From NCBI GenBank assembly GCA_029531795.1, contig JAPEIS010000012.1, positions 1,302,001 through 1,366,000 on the forward strand: 64,000 nt of DNA, read 5' to 3'. This document shows, piece by piece, positions 25,086 through 35,655 of the stretch (within the stretch, counting starts at the first letter, position 1; the number at the start of each line of letters is the position of its first letter). Under the pieces are notes generated by a model that was not told the DNA's origin, did not search any database, and saw only the letters and a list, made by a program, of their open reading frames with translations. Source of the stretch: Sclerotinia nivalis (lineage: Eukaryota; Ascomycota; Leotiomycetes; Helotiales; Sclerotiniaceae). The position numbers and the translations under genes were made by a program.

Positions 25086-25345
25086 TTAGACTTTTGAATT
25101 TGAGTAGAAAACGCATCGAGTAGTCGATGGAATGTGAAGATCAGTGGTATGTAATATGTGCCAGCCCATGGACTGGAATTGATCAGTGATGTAAACGAAT
25201 TCAAATGTGAAACCACAAATGCTATTTGCTGAGAGAAAGAGTATGACTGCATCCAATATTAGTACTAGATAAGATACAAGAAAGTCAAATTCTACTAACG
25301 GAAAGCCAGTGATGGTGCTAGACTCCCGAATCTTTGGAAATCCAT
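25086..25345 (-). CDS. Candidate small secreted protein, 68 aa
   Basis: Exons 25300-25345 and 25086-25246 on the minus strand. The 53-nt intron has a GTTAGT donor, a perfect TACTAAT branch site and a GCAG acceptor. Start context is caaccATGG. Splicing produces MDFQRFGSLAPSLAFLILFL followed by SANSICG, which reads as a signal peptide with a small-residue cleavage site, then about 40 mature residues with one or two cysteines. No family is recognised. The only support is the intron signals and the signal-peptide-like N-terminus, so the model is tentative; the protein could extend through an unseen intron. Confidence 0.4.
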
Positions 25346-25443
25346 GGTTGAGCATCGACTCTGCTTATTCCTGGATTGAGGGGCCAGGTGAAAGTGAAGC
25401 TCCTCTCTCACGTTGCGTCTGCGTAGCCTCTGCCAGTCATCGC

Positions 25444-26229
25444 TCACGTTTCACCGCCACCTGTGCCTCGTGCTTCTGATATAAATTCTCCCGCTGCGTA
25501 CCACTTAGATGTACGTAAAGTTATAATGCAGGCAGCCTCAAGGGATGACCTACCCCGAGTATTTCTTCCGTCGTAAGGTAAGGGACTTGGCTGATGTATG
25601 CATCTCCACGGAGCATATCTTTGACTATATCAAAGGTTGAACGACGATTTAAAACCCAGTGTTCGTGCAACGCAAAAGGCTCAATAGCAAGCGTAAGGTT
25701 GTGGCGATCAACCATCGATACGCTCCTTCTGCTCCTGCTGTCATTTATTTCAGTACATGGATCTCGCCAAGGCTCGAATCTGCTTTTGACGTATACATAC
25801 CAAGCTGTGTAAGCCCTCGAGAAGAGCCTTGCGGAGGGTTTGCCCCCTAACCGCAAGACTCCTATCACAGTGGCTGGCGTCTCAGAGCGAAGACCAGGGC
25901 TATCCATAACTTCATGGGCAATTCGGGCTGCATCCTCAGCTTCCTCACCTTGATAATATGCTAAATTAGATTTAGCGCTATATATCCCATTAGACAATTG
26001 ATGGTGATGGGTAAGTGGGGGTCGTTTATACTGCTTTCACGAGAAGCATAATTGGTGCGTGAACGGCACATACCTGCTTGTGAGGGACGGGGTCAGATTC
26101 AGAGTCCGACTCATAATCGGATAATATGGCAGTGTCTGCGCTCTTGGAGCGCTTAGGGGTTGACTCGGACTGGTTGTCAGAGGACATGGCAGCGGCAGGT
26201 CGCTTGGAGCCTTTGGTGGAAGAAGACAT
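25444..26229 (-). CDS. Hypothetical protein, possible nuclear protein (230 aa)
   Basis: Exons 26074-26229, 25554-26030 and 25444-25503, introns of 43 and 50 nt with GTATGT and GTAGGT donors, all phase 0. Start context is aaccATGT. The N-terminal 50 residues are Ser/Lys/Asp-rich with a nuclear-localisation-like TPKRSKS and an acidic SDYESDSESDP stretch. The middle is a mixed region (EEAEDAARIAHEVMDSPG; ARLFSRAYTAWYVYVKSRFEPW; HEHWVLNRRSTFDIVKDMLRG) with no recognised domain. The 43-nt intron is near the lower size limit. It sits between two other unrecognised minus-strand genes. Product unknown; a lineage-specific gene is likely. Confidence 0.5.
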
Positions 26230-27141
26230 GGTTAATGGCGGGCCTTGAGACTTATAATATTTGGAAGATGGCTTGACTTGACAATAACCGGCTGTGGTCG
26301 TTCCCGAAAGTGTAGATCGGATAGCTTGAATGTTGGTGACCAAGGATGGTAAGTCGAGATATCGAAGATTGAATAGCTTGGATGTCGAACCAAGGAGAGA
26401 CGTTGAAATATTGACTGGATCGAACACTTTGAATCAGGGCAGTGAAGGAAGGTACAGAGTCGAGGTTATTGTTTTTCAAAGATCGATAGTGTAGAAAGTG
26501 GAAGGAAAAGGTTTAGAAGAAGCGAGAAAATTGAAGAGGAGCGAATTCTTAAATAGCTCCCTCCCAACACTAAGCAAGACAAAGAGGTGTGACTATGCCT
26601 GCGGAAGAGTGAATACAAAATATTTTTGACTTTCAATCCTCTTCTTTAAGCTTCAATTTAATGCTCTTACCTGTTTGAAGAACTTTCTCGATCTGATACC
26701 TGATACCAGCTAGATACTTTCCGACAATTCCACGCTATAACACAAGAAAATTACTTAGGTTAGACCTGGTCGCGTCTCATTAGCCTTGTATGCTCAGTCT
26801 TCTTCATCACTAGCTGAATATCTGTTATATCAGATAGAATGACACGTATTTGTCCGTAATTCTACACAGTACTTTTGTATTTGTAGATTGAAATATGGAT
26901 TGGTAGCCAAACTATTTCAAAAGGTGCCGTTGCCGGTGTTGGCCAGTACAGTAAGTATCTTTATCACACATAAAATTAGAACACTGCGGCATGTAGATGG
27001 GCCTTGAAGCATTGCATTCTAACGATTATTTAATAGCGTGTTTTGATTGTTACCAAGCGGAGCGTAGACCTTTGTTCTGTAGAAAGTAAGTGGGTTGTAG
27101 AAAGACAGTGCTTGCATGAGCATCCACAACTCAAAAGATTA
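26230..27141. other. Intergenic region
   Basis: About 0.9 kb between two minus-strand orphans. The part next to 26229 should be promoter. No supported gene. Confidence 0.4.
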
Positions 27142-27642
27142 TTAAGAGACAAAAAGAGAGTCAATGTCTGGCTCCATTACTTCAGACACTTCGGAAGTTT
27201 CAATCACCCGGTCCAGTGCGGAAATAACTGCTTTGGACTGGTCAATCGCCATATCTTGGGCTTTAATCATCTCATCCTATTACCGATCAACAAAACTTGA
27301 TCTTCGATAACTATAACATGCCCATGGCAGGGAAATATTGCGTACCAATTTTTTATATTTAGCGAAGAAAGCCGCCCAGATTATCCTGCGAGCTTTCCAA
27401 GATTCATGATGGCTATGCTTGGCAGATACAGCTCCGTTGTATCTAGATGCTATATCAACTGCTTCCTCGAGGCTCATATGCCTAAGCGAAAATTTAAGTA
27501 CAAGCGATTTTGCGTGACGCGCATTCAAACTATTTGATGCCAGGTCGGGAATAATAGAATATTGGCAGATAGGACTGAATGGAAAGGGATGGAAGGCAGC
27601 ATACTTTTCAGATTCAGACTGCTCAAGAGGAATTGAGGACAT
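27142..27642 (-). CDS. Hypothetical helical protein (143 aa)
   Basis: Exons 27346-27642 and 27142-27276 (69-nt intron, GTACGC donor, AATAG acceptor, phase 0). The second exon adds an open, hydrophilic, helix-prone tail (LDEMIKAQDMAIDQSKAVIS) that would be missed if the ORF were read unspliced. Start context is acaccATGT; a second in-frame ATG at 27732 would add 30 residues. A central block LRHMSLEEAVDIASRYNGAV and SWKARRIIWAAFFAKYKK look like helices. No domain is recognised. It could be a distant relative of its orphan neighbour (both have an E-E-A-x-D-x-A motif), but the similarity is too weak to claim. Confidence 0.5.
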
Positions 27643-29131
27643 GGTGTAGGATGGGCGATCTTGTATGAGAATGTAGGGCGAGATTAGATCAAACTGAATG
27701 GTTGCAGTAAAAGACCGCTTGATGGCAGACATTGATGAGTAGCAATGGCTTTGTATGCGTCTATTGTATTTCAAGACGGAGGGCGACACAATAGAGTGGC
27801 CGATGGAGAGACTTGATACGTTCAGATCGTATACCAAGTGTAATTCTCGAAGGTAAGGACAGGACAGGGCAGGAGAGGACAACAACGCAATAGATGTGAG
27901 AACGCAAACGATTGCGATAGGTATGGCTAAGGTGTTGCAAATCCGACTATCGCGTCTAATGTTATGAAGCAAAGCAAAATTGGAAGTAAGATCGTCCTTC
28001 AGAAACGATGTGTAAGTTGGAGAAAGAAGATGCAATCACAACACCGAAAGCGATTCTCAAACACCAAAATCGAGGAGATGAGAAGGAAATTGAATTCAAT
28101 ATCCATGGAATTCACGCCAGTGGCCCTCTAGGTTGTATTTTTGACATTGACTGGAGTGTAGTATGGCCTGAGAATTGCGGGTACTGAATGAAACAATGAG
28201 CATTTAGACGAATTCCTCCATAACTTACAACTCCAAAAGCCTATGTTTTGTTATAAATCCGAGCAACCTTCCTAGTTGTTTGAATCTGGACTCAATATTT
28301 GCTGTCTTTGATGACCATATCGCCTAAAAAACATGTGTTCATACTCGCCCAAACAGTAGCAAAATGAGAGCACCTCAGCGGCCTTGGCTGCAACAGAGAG
28401 CTGCGAGCTAAAATCAGACGTGGCAGTTTTTTTCTTGAGGAGTGAATAGAGGAACTCCTGTCTATCAACCTGGAACAGGGCGGAATTGAGATACCAATGT
28501 CTGCTTTTAATTAAGACAATATTGATTCTTTTTCTTTAGCAAAAAAGAAAGGCAAACTTAGGAAATGAATAGTTGCTTGCTGCCCATACCTAGGTATAGA
28601 TAGTACATTCCCCAAAAAGTGTATGCTTCGGATGCTTTCAATGGTTACGTCAAAATGGCAGGAGTCATATTCCTTTAGTGGAGAGCTTACTACCTCGTCA
28701 CTCCCTTCATGATGACTTTATAGAATTCGGAAGCACTGGGGTTATTGTAATGAGGGGCTGTTACTGACAGCTATGACCGATATGAGAAGATTGGTTCAAG
28801 CTTGCCTTCACAATGGGCCTTGCCTGGGACTAATTTGACGCATATTCAAAATGAGGCACTATACACTCATCGGTCGATTTCAGTAAGATTGCAGACTGAA
28901 TAGAATCAATGACCTTTTAAAGAAAACTTCCACCCAAAAACCCGTAACTTCAAAGTGATGGTTGTAGTTCAATTTTAGAAACTTTTATGCTGATGCTAAG
29001 AGAACCAAGAAGATAAATCGCTTCGCGAAGCTTTTCATTAAGCTTCAAGCTTCGCGACCGTCACCACATCAACCCCCACCTCAGCTCTTCCATAAACAAA
29101 ACATCATATCACATCAACCACCACATCAACC
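27643..29131. other. Intergenic region, 1.5 kb
   Basis: Contains a CCTAGG palindrome at 28588-28595 and the perfect 12-bp palindrome GCTTCGCGAAGC at 29020-29031 followed by further aagcttcgcg copies. No gene is supported. Confidence 0.4.
29020..29060. repeat. GCTTCGCGAAGC palindrome cluster
   Basis: A perfect 12-bp palindrome at 29020-29031 and the partial copies aagcttcaagcttcgcg within the next 30 bp, about 75 bp upstream of the CUS2 start. Confidence 0.7.
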
Positions 29132-30451
29132 ATGGAGCAAAGGCAGCATAGCGAAGGTGCAGCTGCACCATTTCCTACGAACCCGGAAGAATTCGACTCC
29201 GACGAACGCATATCATTTTCGAAGCTCGACCAGAAATACTTACTCGTGCAAGACGATGGTACGGAATTTGAATTCGACGATGCGATCAAGCGATGGATAC
29301 CAGTATTAGATGAAGCATTATTGGAGGAGCAGCAGAAGGCTTATAGAGTATCTGGAGTGGACGAGAGTGAACCGGTCGATGCCATGAAGAGGAAGAGGAA
29401 GAAGGAGTATGTCAATGGCGAGGATGTAAGTCAATTTTAGGCTTTCGTGCATGTAATGGAACCATGATTGTGTACCCATTTATTGGTCGCTTTCAGCATC
29501 TCATATCCATTTATATTTGTTTTGGTATGCGAAACACATCTGGAGATTATGCAAACAGGCTTTACTTCATTAATTATCTTCAATGCTAATTCCACCTAGG
29601 AGGGTGGCCGAATGGTAAAAGCCCCAAAGAAAGCCAAAGCACCTTTACCCCCACGAGCAAATACCGCAGTGTACGTTACTGGTCTGCCATCGGATGTCAC
29701 AGTTGAGGAAGTCCATGAAGTCTTTTCACGAAAGTGCGGTGTTATCGCAGAAGAAATTGACAGCGGAAAACCTAGAATCAAGCTTTACACAGACGAAAAG
29801 GGAGAATTCAAGGGTGATGCTCTTATCGTATTTTTCAAGCCACCATCTGTGCAGATGGCGATAATGTTACTGGACGATACGGATTTTAGGATAGAAAGTG
29901 GCGCATCCAAGGAGAGAATCAAAATGAGGGTCCAGGCTGCAGAGGCAAGCTACAAGAAGGTCCAACAAACAGACGCGGATGGAAAGGAGAAAGAGAAGCC
30001 CAAGACCAGCATGAAGGATAAGCAAAAAATTATCAAGAAAACGCAGAAGTTGGATGCGCGACTGGCAGATTGGAGTGATGATGAGCCATCGGCTCTTGTG
30101 GAAACCAGCTCGAGATGGGACAAAGTCGTTATATTAAAACATATGTTCACTTTGAAGGAGCTAGAAGAGGACCCAGCTGCAATGCTGGATATCAAGGAAG
30201 ACATTCGAGATGAGTGTGGCAAGCTCGGTGAGGTCACAAACGTGGTGCTATACGATTTAGAGGAAGATGGAGTCGCTAGCGTAAGGTTCGCAAACGCGGA
30301 ATCGGCGAAAGCATGTGTTAGGTTGATGAATGGACGGAAATTTGATGGCCAAGAGGTCGAAGCTTATATCACGGATGGCAAGGAACAGTTCAAAAAGTCG
30401 AAGAAGAAAGCAGATGATGAGGATCATGGAGAGTTAGTATCGGGTGATTAA
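29132..30451 (+). CDS. CUS2: U2 snRNP-associated splicing factor (Cus2/HTATSF1 family)
   Basis: Exons 29132-29425 and 29600-30451 (174-nt intron); 381 aa. Known members bind SF3b and assist U2 snRNA folding in prespliceosome assembly. The N-terminal charged region (KLDQKYLLVQDDGTEFEFDD) precedes RRM1 (about residues 115-205; NTAVYVTGLPSDVTVEEVHEVF, LYTDEKGEFKGDALIVFF). A Lys-rich linker leads to the second RRM of the UHM type (about 270-365; VVILKHMFTLKELEEDP, ECGKLGEVTNVVLYD, GVASVRFANAESA). The C-terminus is Lys/Asp-rich. Domain order and linker match HTATSF1 well. Confidence 0.93.
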
Positions 30452-30855
30452 GTTGGGAGTGAGGAATCAAGTTGTATCATTATACTACTGAGGTGAAGCT
30501 CATAAAGTTGGCTACAAGTACCTTCATTGGAAAGACGGGGGTTTGGATGCAGTGTTATATTAGTATTAATGATATCCTACTATCTTTCTTCTTGTCTGGC
30601 TATCAAATTAATGGCTCTCGACTTTTCCCACCAGAAATTCTTCCCAAGCTTCCGGAGCTTCCCTGTCTCCGTCCCGTTGCTGTCCTATCATGGGAGAATC
30701 CGATTGGTTACCATATCCACATTAAGTATCCGTACCTGACATGCATGCGAAATTATTAAATTTATTGTCAGACCGACATAAGAATCAACAACACCTTTTT
30801 ATTTTTCACAAGACGTGAAATATACACTCACTCACTCAGTTCACAATTCCCCATC
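30452..30855. other. Intergenic spacer CUS2 - ERG2
   Basis: About 400 bp holding the CUS2 3' end and ERG2 promoter. Nothing else seen. Confidence 0.5.
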
Positions 30856-31633
30856 ATGACCAAGCTCCTCACCTACGGAGCCATTTTTGGTCTCCTCACT
30901 GCTCTCTACTATTTTCTGGATTCGCGTCTTGAATCGTTTTACATCTTCACACCGACTCAACTCCATGATCTGTCCCAACGCGCTATTGGTGCTCATGGTA
31001 ATGATACCGCTCAAGTTGTGAAGTACATTGTAGATGAATTGAGCGAGCAGCATCCGGGTGGTTATATCAATTTGGAACAGGAATGGATCTTTAATAATGC
31101 TGGCGGGGCTATGGGTGCGATGTATATTATTCATGCTAGTAAGTTCCCAATGAAGGTCACGTGTTTGGTGTTGGATAGTTTGGGGAGTCGGGAGTGCTAA
31201 TGGCTTAATAGGTATTACGGAGTATTTGATTATTTTTGGTTTGTTTTCCCATGGCTAGATCCATGAGTATGAATGGAGACACTGACTATGAATAGGAACT
31301 ACAATTGGTACTGAGGGACATACTGGTCGTCATACAGCTGATGATTACTTCCATATCATAGCCGGTACCCAGCTCGCCTATACTCCTGGAGACTTCGAAC
31401 CTGAAGTCTATCCCCAAGGAAGTGTTCATCATCTCCGTCGCGGTACTGTTAAGCAGTATAAGATGGACGCAGCTTGTTTCGCTCTTGAATATGCTAGAGG
31501 TTGGATCCCACCCATGTTGGGTTTTGGTTTTGCAGATACTCTGACTAGTACTTTGGATTTCCCAACCTTGTGGAGAACTATTTGGGTTACTGGTAGAGAG
31601 ATGGTTTTGAACCTTGCCAGGCTCAAGCTGTAA
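30856..31633 (+). CDS. ERG2: Sterol C-8 isomerase
   Basis: Exons 30856-31138, 31212-31238 (27 nt) and 31296-31633; 215 aa. It shifts the C8-C9 double bond to C7-C8 in ergosterol synthesis at the ER and is a target of morpholine fungicides. An N-terminal membrane anchor (residues about 5-22) is followed by the ERG2/sigma-1-receptor fold: [59 protein letters not shown]. The microexon ITEYLIIFG is required to join the conserved blocks in frame. It converges with the NIP30 homologue about 300 bp downstream. Confidence 0.96.
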
Positions 31634-31935
31634 GGAAATTTGTTAATTTGGGGCATTGCTTGAAGAATATATAGCAGAAGAGAATTTATAGAGCTCTTGT
31701 GAGCGAGCAGATGACACTTTTTGTCTATAGATAGCTATATCTCGTAATGGCCTGTTATGCCATATCATGAACGATCATGATTGAGCACATTTTAGCTGAG
31801 AAATATGTTCACTTTCTACGTGTATTCTGCATGTTGTGATAGTCCTCTGCTCATCGGAGAGTTCTTGCTCTTCGTACAGAGATTATGTCTATATTCATTT
31901 CACTCCAGACTCCGCAAAAGGGTCCCTGGCAGTAT
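31634..31935. other. Convergent 3' spacer ERG2 / NIP30
   Basis: About 300 bp of AT-rich DNA between two stop codons. Nothing else seen. Confidence 0.5.
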
Positions 31936-32755
31936 TCATTCATCGTCCTCGTCAGATCCATAATCTACCAATCCTAGTCCTGTCTTGGGTGGAGGAGGGG
32001 GTGGCTTCTTGATTGCCGCCGGTTCGGGTGCTACCTTTGCAGGCTGTGTCTCTGAAACTTTGGCAGAATATTGAAGAGCCTGTGGCTTAGTGCTCGTTAC
32101 AACTGAGCTAGGCTCGTCTTTCGCAGGTTTCGTGGGCAAGTCTTTGGCAGACGAGGAAGAAGAAGCTTGTTCTGCCGAAGACGAAGCTCTTCTAACCTTC
32201 ACCCCTTTCAAGACCTCTTTATCCTTCGTACGCTTACGTTTCCGGCTCGTAGCACCCCATTCATCCTCCCGCACCGGTGAACCCTCTTGTATTTGTGCTC
32301 CATCATTCTCCGCCGCTCTCGCCTTCTTGTCTGCCTCTTCTTGTTGTTTCCTAAATAACTCTAATCCTTCCGCGGTTTCCTTCTTCACCCTATCTTCTTC
32401 CGCCCTCGTACTTTCTAACACCGAATCCAGAAATTCAACCTCGTCTTCATCTAACGATCGGAATTGGTTCTTGAGTTTATTGGCTTCTTCGAATGCATCT
32501 TGTTTGGCAGCTGGTTCATTCAACGCACCCCTACGTGATCAGTCTAAGAAAACAGCAAGGTTGCGAATGCAAGGGTCCTAGATGTATACCTTTATTTGCT
32601 TCTAGGATCTCGAATAAGCTCTTTCCGTCTTGTTGTCTTGCTTCAATGGCTTTTCGTTGTCTATTAGCTTCGATTTCTTGTTGGGCGGCTAGCCATTCAT
32701 CACTGCGCTCAGTTGGAGCATCTGCAGTTCCACCTGATACGAATCCGGAAGACAT
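31936..32755 (-). CDS. NIP30/PSME3IP1 (FAM192A) family nuclear protein
   Basis: Exons 32590-32755 and 31936-32510 (79-nt intron); 246 aa. The N-terminal NIP30 domain reads MSSGFVSGG...SLFEILEANK then, across the junction, AAKQDAFEEANKLKNQFRSLDEDEVEFLD, matching the family block in which DEDE..FLD is invariant. The animal homologue binds the PA28-gamma proteasome activator; a fungal role is unknown. The acceptor at 32510/32511 was chosen over closer AGs because only it restores this block. A long Glu/Lys helix, an RKRKRTK nuclear signal, Ser-rich and Pro-rich segments and the acidic ending VDYGSDEDDE follow. An upstream in-frame ATG at 32806 is less likely. Confidence 0.88.
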
Positions 32756-33489
32756 TGTGGTTTTGTTTTGTATGCGCGCGAATGGTACGGAGTGGTCTAG
32801 GTTCATGAGATTGCACTTAGGAATTCATTGGTGTCACGTGTGCAGTAATTTCCACTCCCCGCCTTTTCCCCGCTACGGAGCAAATTCCCAATTTAGGGCG
32901 GAAGTCAACAATTTTCACATTCCATTCAGATTCTAGGAGTGAATACAAGGTGCAGGCTAAAATTCTTTTCTTTTAATTCACATTATAACCCTTCTCTTGT
33001 CCCACAACACAAAATTCAATATCCGCCTTCTACATACAGGAGTACACAGTAAGGCTGCTTTTGGAACTTTGATAGAGGCTCCAACGTAGGAATAGTCTCA
33101 AACGGCATTGCGAACCCTGATTGGCGCGCATATTGAACTTCCTCTGATTCAATTTAGCCTGAATTGAAATTGCCCCTCCATGCTCCACTAAAGTGACAGA
33201 GAACCTTCTACCAGAGCCCCTCCTCGTGCAGCGGATTATCTTTAGATTGCACATATAGACAGGTTAAACTTCTCCATATGGGTTAGATTTATCCGAGTGT
33301 AAAGTATTTTGTGGAAATTTCACAAGGTTTTCGTCATCCTGCATCAAATAACTTTTTACGCATGGTTTGCTGGGTCAAGTACGAGTAAAGGTATAAGTAT
33401 TCAATCCCCCCTCATCGTTAAGTGTCTTTTTTCTCTTGTCCCTTCAATCCTTCGTTCAAGAACATCCAGCGAAACCATAAACCGTAACA
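32756..33489. other. Divergent promoter region NIP30 / aldo-keto reductase
   Basis: About 730 bp between divergent starts. No additional feature recognised. Confidence 0.45.
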
Positions 33490-34623
33490 ATGTCTGCAAA
33501 TAACGTTACCTCGTAAGTTCTTCCTTTATCGACTCCTTGATATGAATTCACGTCAAAGCAGAAGTCTGCGAAGACTAGCGACCGTCACATCCCATTTCAA
33601 ACCAACTCGTACCATAAGCTCACACACTACACCCGTATCCAGAAAGACCTACACACTCAACACTGGTGCTAAAATTCCAGCTGTTGGTCTCGGCACATGG
33701 CAATCCCCACCTGGTGAAGTTGAAAAGGCTGTAGAGATTGCTCTTCGCAGAGGTTACAGACACATTGATACAGCTGTAAGTTGAAGAATGCATTGTGGCG
33801 TCGAATTAAATCCTGACCGATCAATAGCTGGCATATGGAAACGAGTCAGAAGTTGGTCAAGGTATCAAAGCCTCCGGTGTACCAAGAGAAGAGATCTGGT
33901 TGACTACCAAACTCGACAACCCATGGCACAAGAGAGTTACGGAGGGAATTGATTCTTCCTTGAAGTCTCTTGGTACCGATTACGTCGATTTATATCTTAT
34001 GCATTGGCCATCATCCACCGACCCAGATGATTTGAAGAAGCACTACCCAGATTGGGACTTCATTAAGACGTGGCACGAAATGCAAAAGCTCCCTGCCACT
34101 GGCAAAGTAAAGAACATTGGTGTCTCCAACTTTGGCATTAAGAACTTGGAGAAGCTTCTCAATGACCCAGGAACCACAGTATGTCCAAATCCAGCTCCCT
34201 GCCGATGGTATCTCCATTCTAATTATTCTCTAGATTGTTCCCGCCGTCAACCAAATCGAGCTCCACCCAAACAACCCTTCCCCCAAGCTCGTTGCATACA
34301 ACACATCAAAGGGTATCCACAGCACCGGTTACTCTTGTCTCGGTAGCACAAACTCTCCTCTGTACAAGGACAAGACCTTATTGTCAATGGCGGAGGCTAA
34401 GGGTAAGACCCCACAACAAGTACTACTTGCCTGGGGTCTTCAAAAAGGATGGTCTGTTATTCCAAAGTCCGTCAACAAGGAGCGCGTTGAGAAGAACTTT
34501 GAGCTTGATGGTTGGGAATTGACTAGTGAGGAAGTTGAGAAGTTGGACAACCTGCCAGATAGATTCAAGGTCTGCGGTGATGCTTGGTTACCTGTCAAGG
34601 TTTTCTTCGGCGATGATGAATAA
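33490..34623 (+). CDS. Aldo-keto reductase, with alternative leader
   Basis: Short form: exons 33490-33512, 33643-33775, 33828-34178, 34234-34623; 298 aa starting [21 protein letters not shown]-dependent carbonyl reductase fold. The tetrad is visible: Asp and Tyr in RHIDTALAYGNE, Lys in TTKLDN, His in [19 protein letters not shown] and [15 protein letters not shown] (cofactor phosphate binding) follow. Inside intron 1, an ATG at 33542 opens an in-frame leader of 34 residues ([19 protein letters not shown]), basic and Ser/Thr-rich, that reads directly into the same exon, giving a 324-aa mitochondrial-type form. A paralogue lies at 50744-51883. Confidence 0.93.
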
Positions 34624-35021
34624 AGGATTTAATTGTTTATAATGTAGAGATACCATGAAGTAATAGAATATCAAGCTTCACATGACCATTTTGTAGTTTG
34701 TGCTCTGGAAGACGTGTTTTACAATCATTCGCCGATGATATACCTAGAGTTTTCGATGAACTGCTTGTACTTTACCATTGTTGACTTTGAAAATGATTTC
34801 AGCAATTATTGTCGTGAAATAAATAATTGATAACCTTCAAAGAGAAATCCGGAATAGCGATACTGCTATAAAGAAGCAAGTTGCATAATAGCCTCGGTAA
34901 AACTGCAAGTTCCATCCCCAAACTCCTACATCCACAATTTACATTCATCAACTATAAAGCTCACAATGCGCATATCACGATAACATCATTATAGCCCTCT
35001 CAAAGGGACGCCGCATTCACT
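34624..35021. other. Intergenic spacer
   Basis: About 400 bp of AT-rich DNA between two plus-strand genes. Nothing else seen. Confidence 0.5.
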
Positions 35022-35655
35022 ATGGCTTGTCCATTCTGTAGCATAGCATCCAATTACCCACCATCCTCATCCCTCGCAAACCCGGACCTTACCAATCCAT
35101 CCGCATTCGTAGTCCTCAGCACACCTCTCTGCATGGCATTTCTCGATATTATGCCGCTTTCCCCAGGACATTTACTAGTCACCACCCGTAAACATAATGA
35201 GAAGCTATCGGACGTGAGTTTAGAAGAAGCGCGAGAATTGGGTGAATGGCTTCCGAGACTATCTCGAATCTTAGCTAAGGTCACCGGTGTGTGGGACTGG
35301 AATATCGTTCAAAACAACGGTGAGTTACCCGGGATTTGTGTCTTGGAAGATCCGGCGCATTTAAAGTTATAGCTAGGTCGATTTAGGATATTTGGTGCGA
35401 CAAAGAAATAAAGAAATCGATGCTAATGGGATTGGGATAAATATAGGAGCTGCTGCAGCGCAAGTGGTACCGCATGTACATTTTCATATTATCCCGAGAC
35501 CGGGACTAACTCCCGAGTTACGCAATCGATCGTTTACGATGTTTGGGAGAGGGCAGAGGAGTGAATTGGATGAGGAGGAGGCTAAGGTCCTAGCGGCAGA
35601 TTTGAGAGAGGCATTGGGAAGAGAGATGGAAGCGATTGGGAAGGGCAAATTATAG
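35022..35655 (+). CDS. HIT-family nucleotide hydrolase/transferase
   Basis: Exons 35022-35319 and 35447-35655 (127-nt intron); 168 aa. HIT enzymes cleave nucleoside phosphoramidates or dinucleotides through a histidine triad. The zinc-type CPFCSIA start, FLDIMPLSPGHLLVTTRKH and the spliced [26 protein letters not shown] carry the His-x-His-x-His-x-x triad. Length and layout fit the HINT/Hnt1 group. The intron splits the catalytic region between NNG and AAAAQ and has an uninterrupted alternative frame within it, but only its removal restores the family pattern. Confidence 0.92.

Noticed and set aside
24884..25252. 122-codon minus-strand frame overlapping the small secreted candidate
   Set aside because: Its apparent start lies at the intron acceptor; the intron signals favour the other frame (25086-25246).
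29601..29630. tRNA-like start ggtggccgaatggtaaaag
   Set aside because: Resembles the 5' half of a tRNA-Ser/Leu, but lies at the start of CUS2 exon 2 and no acceptor or T arm follows.
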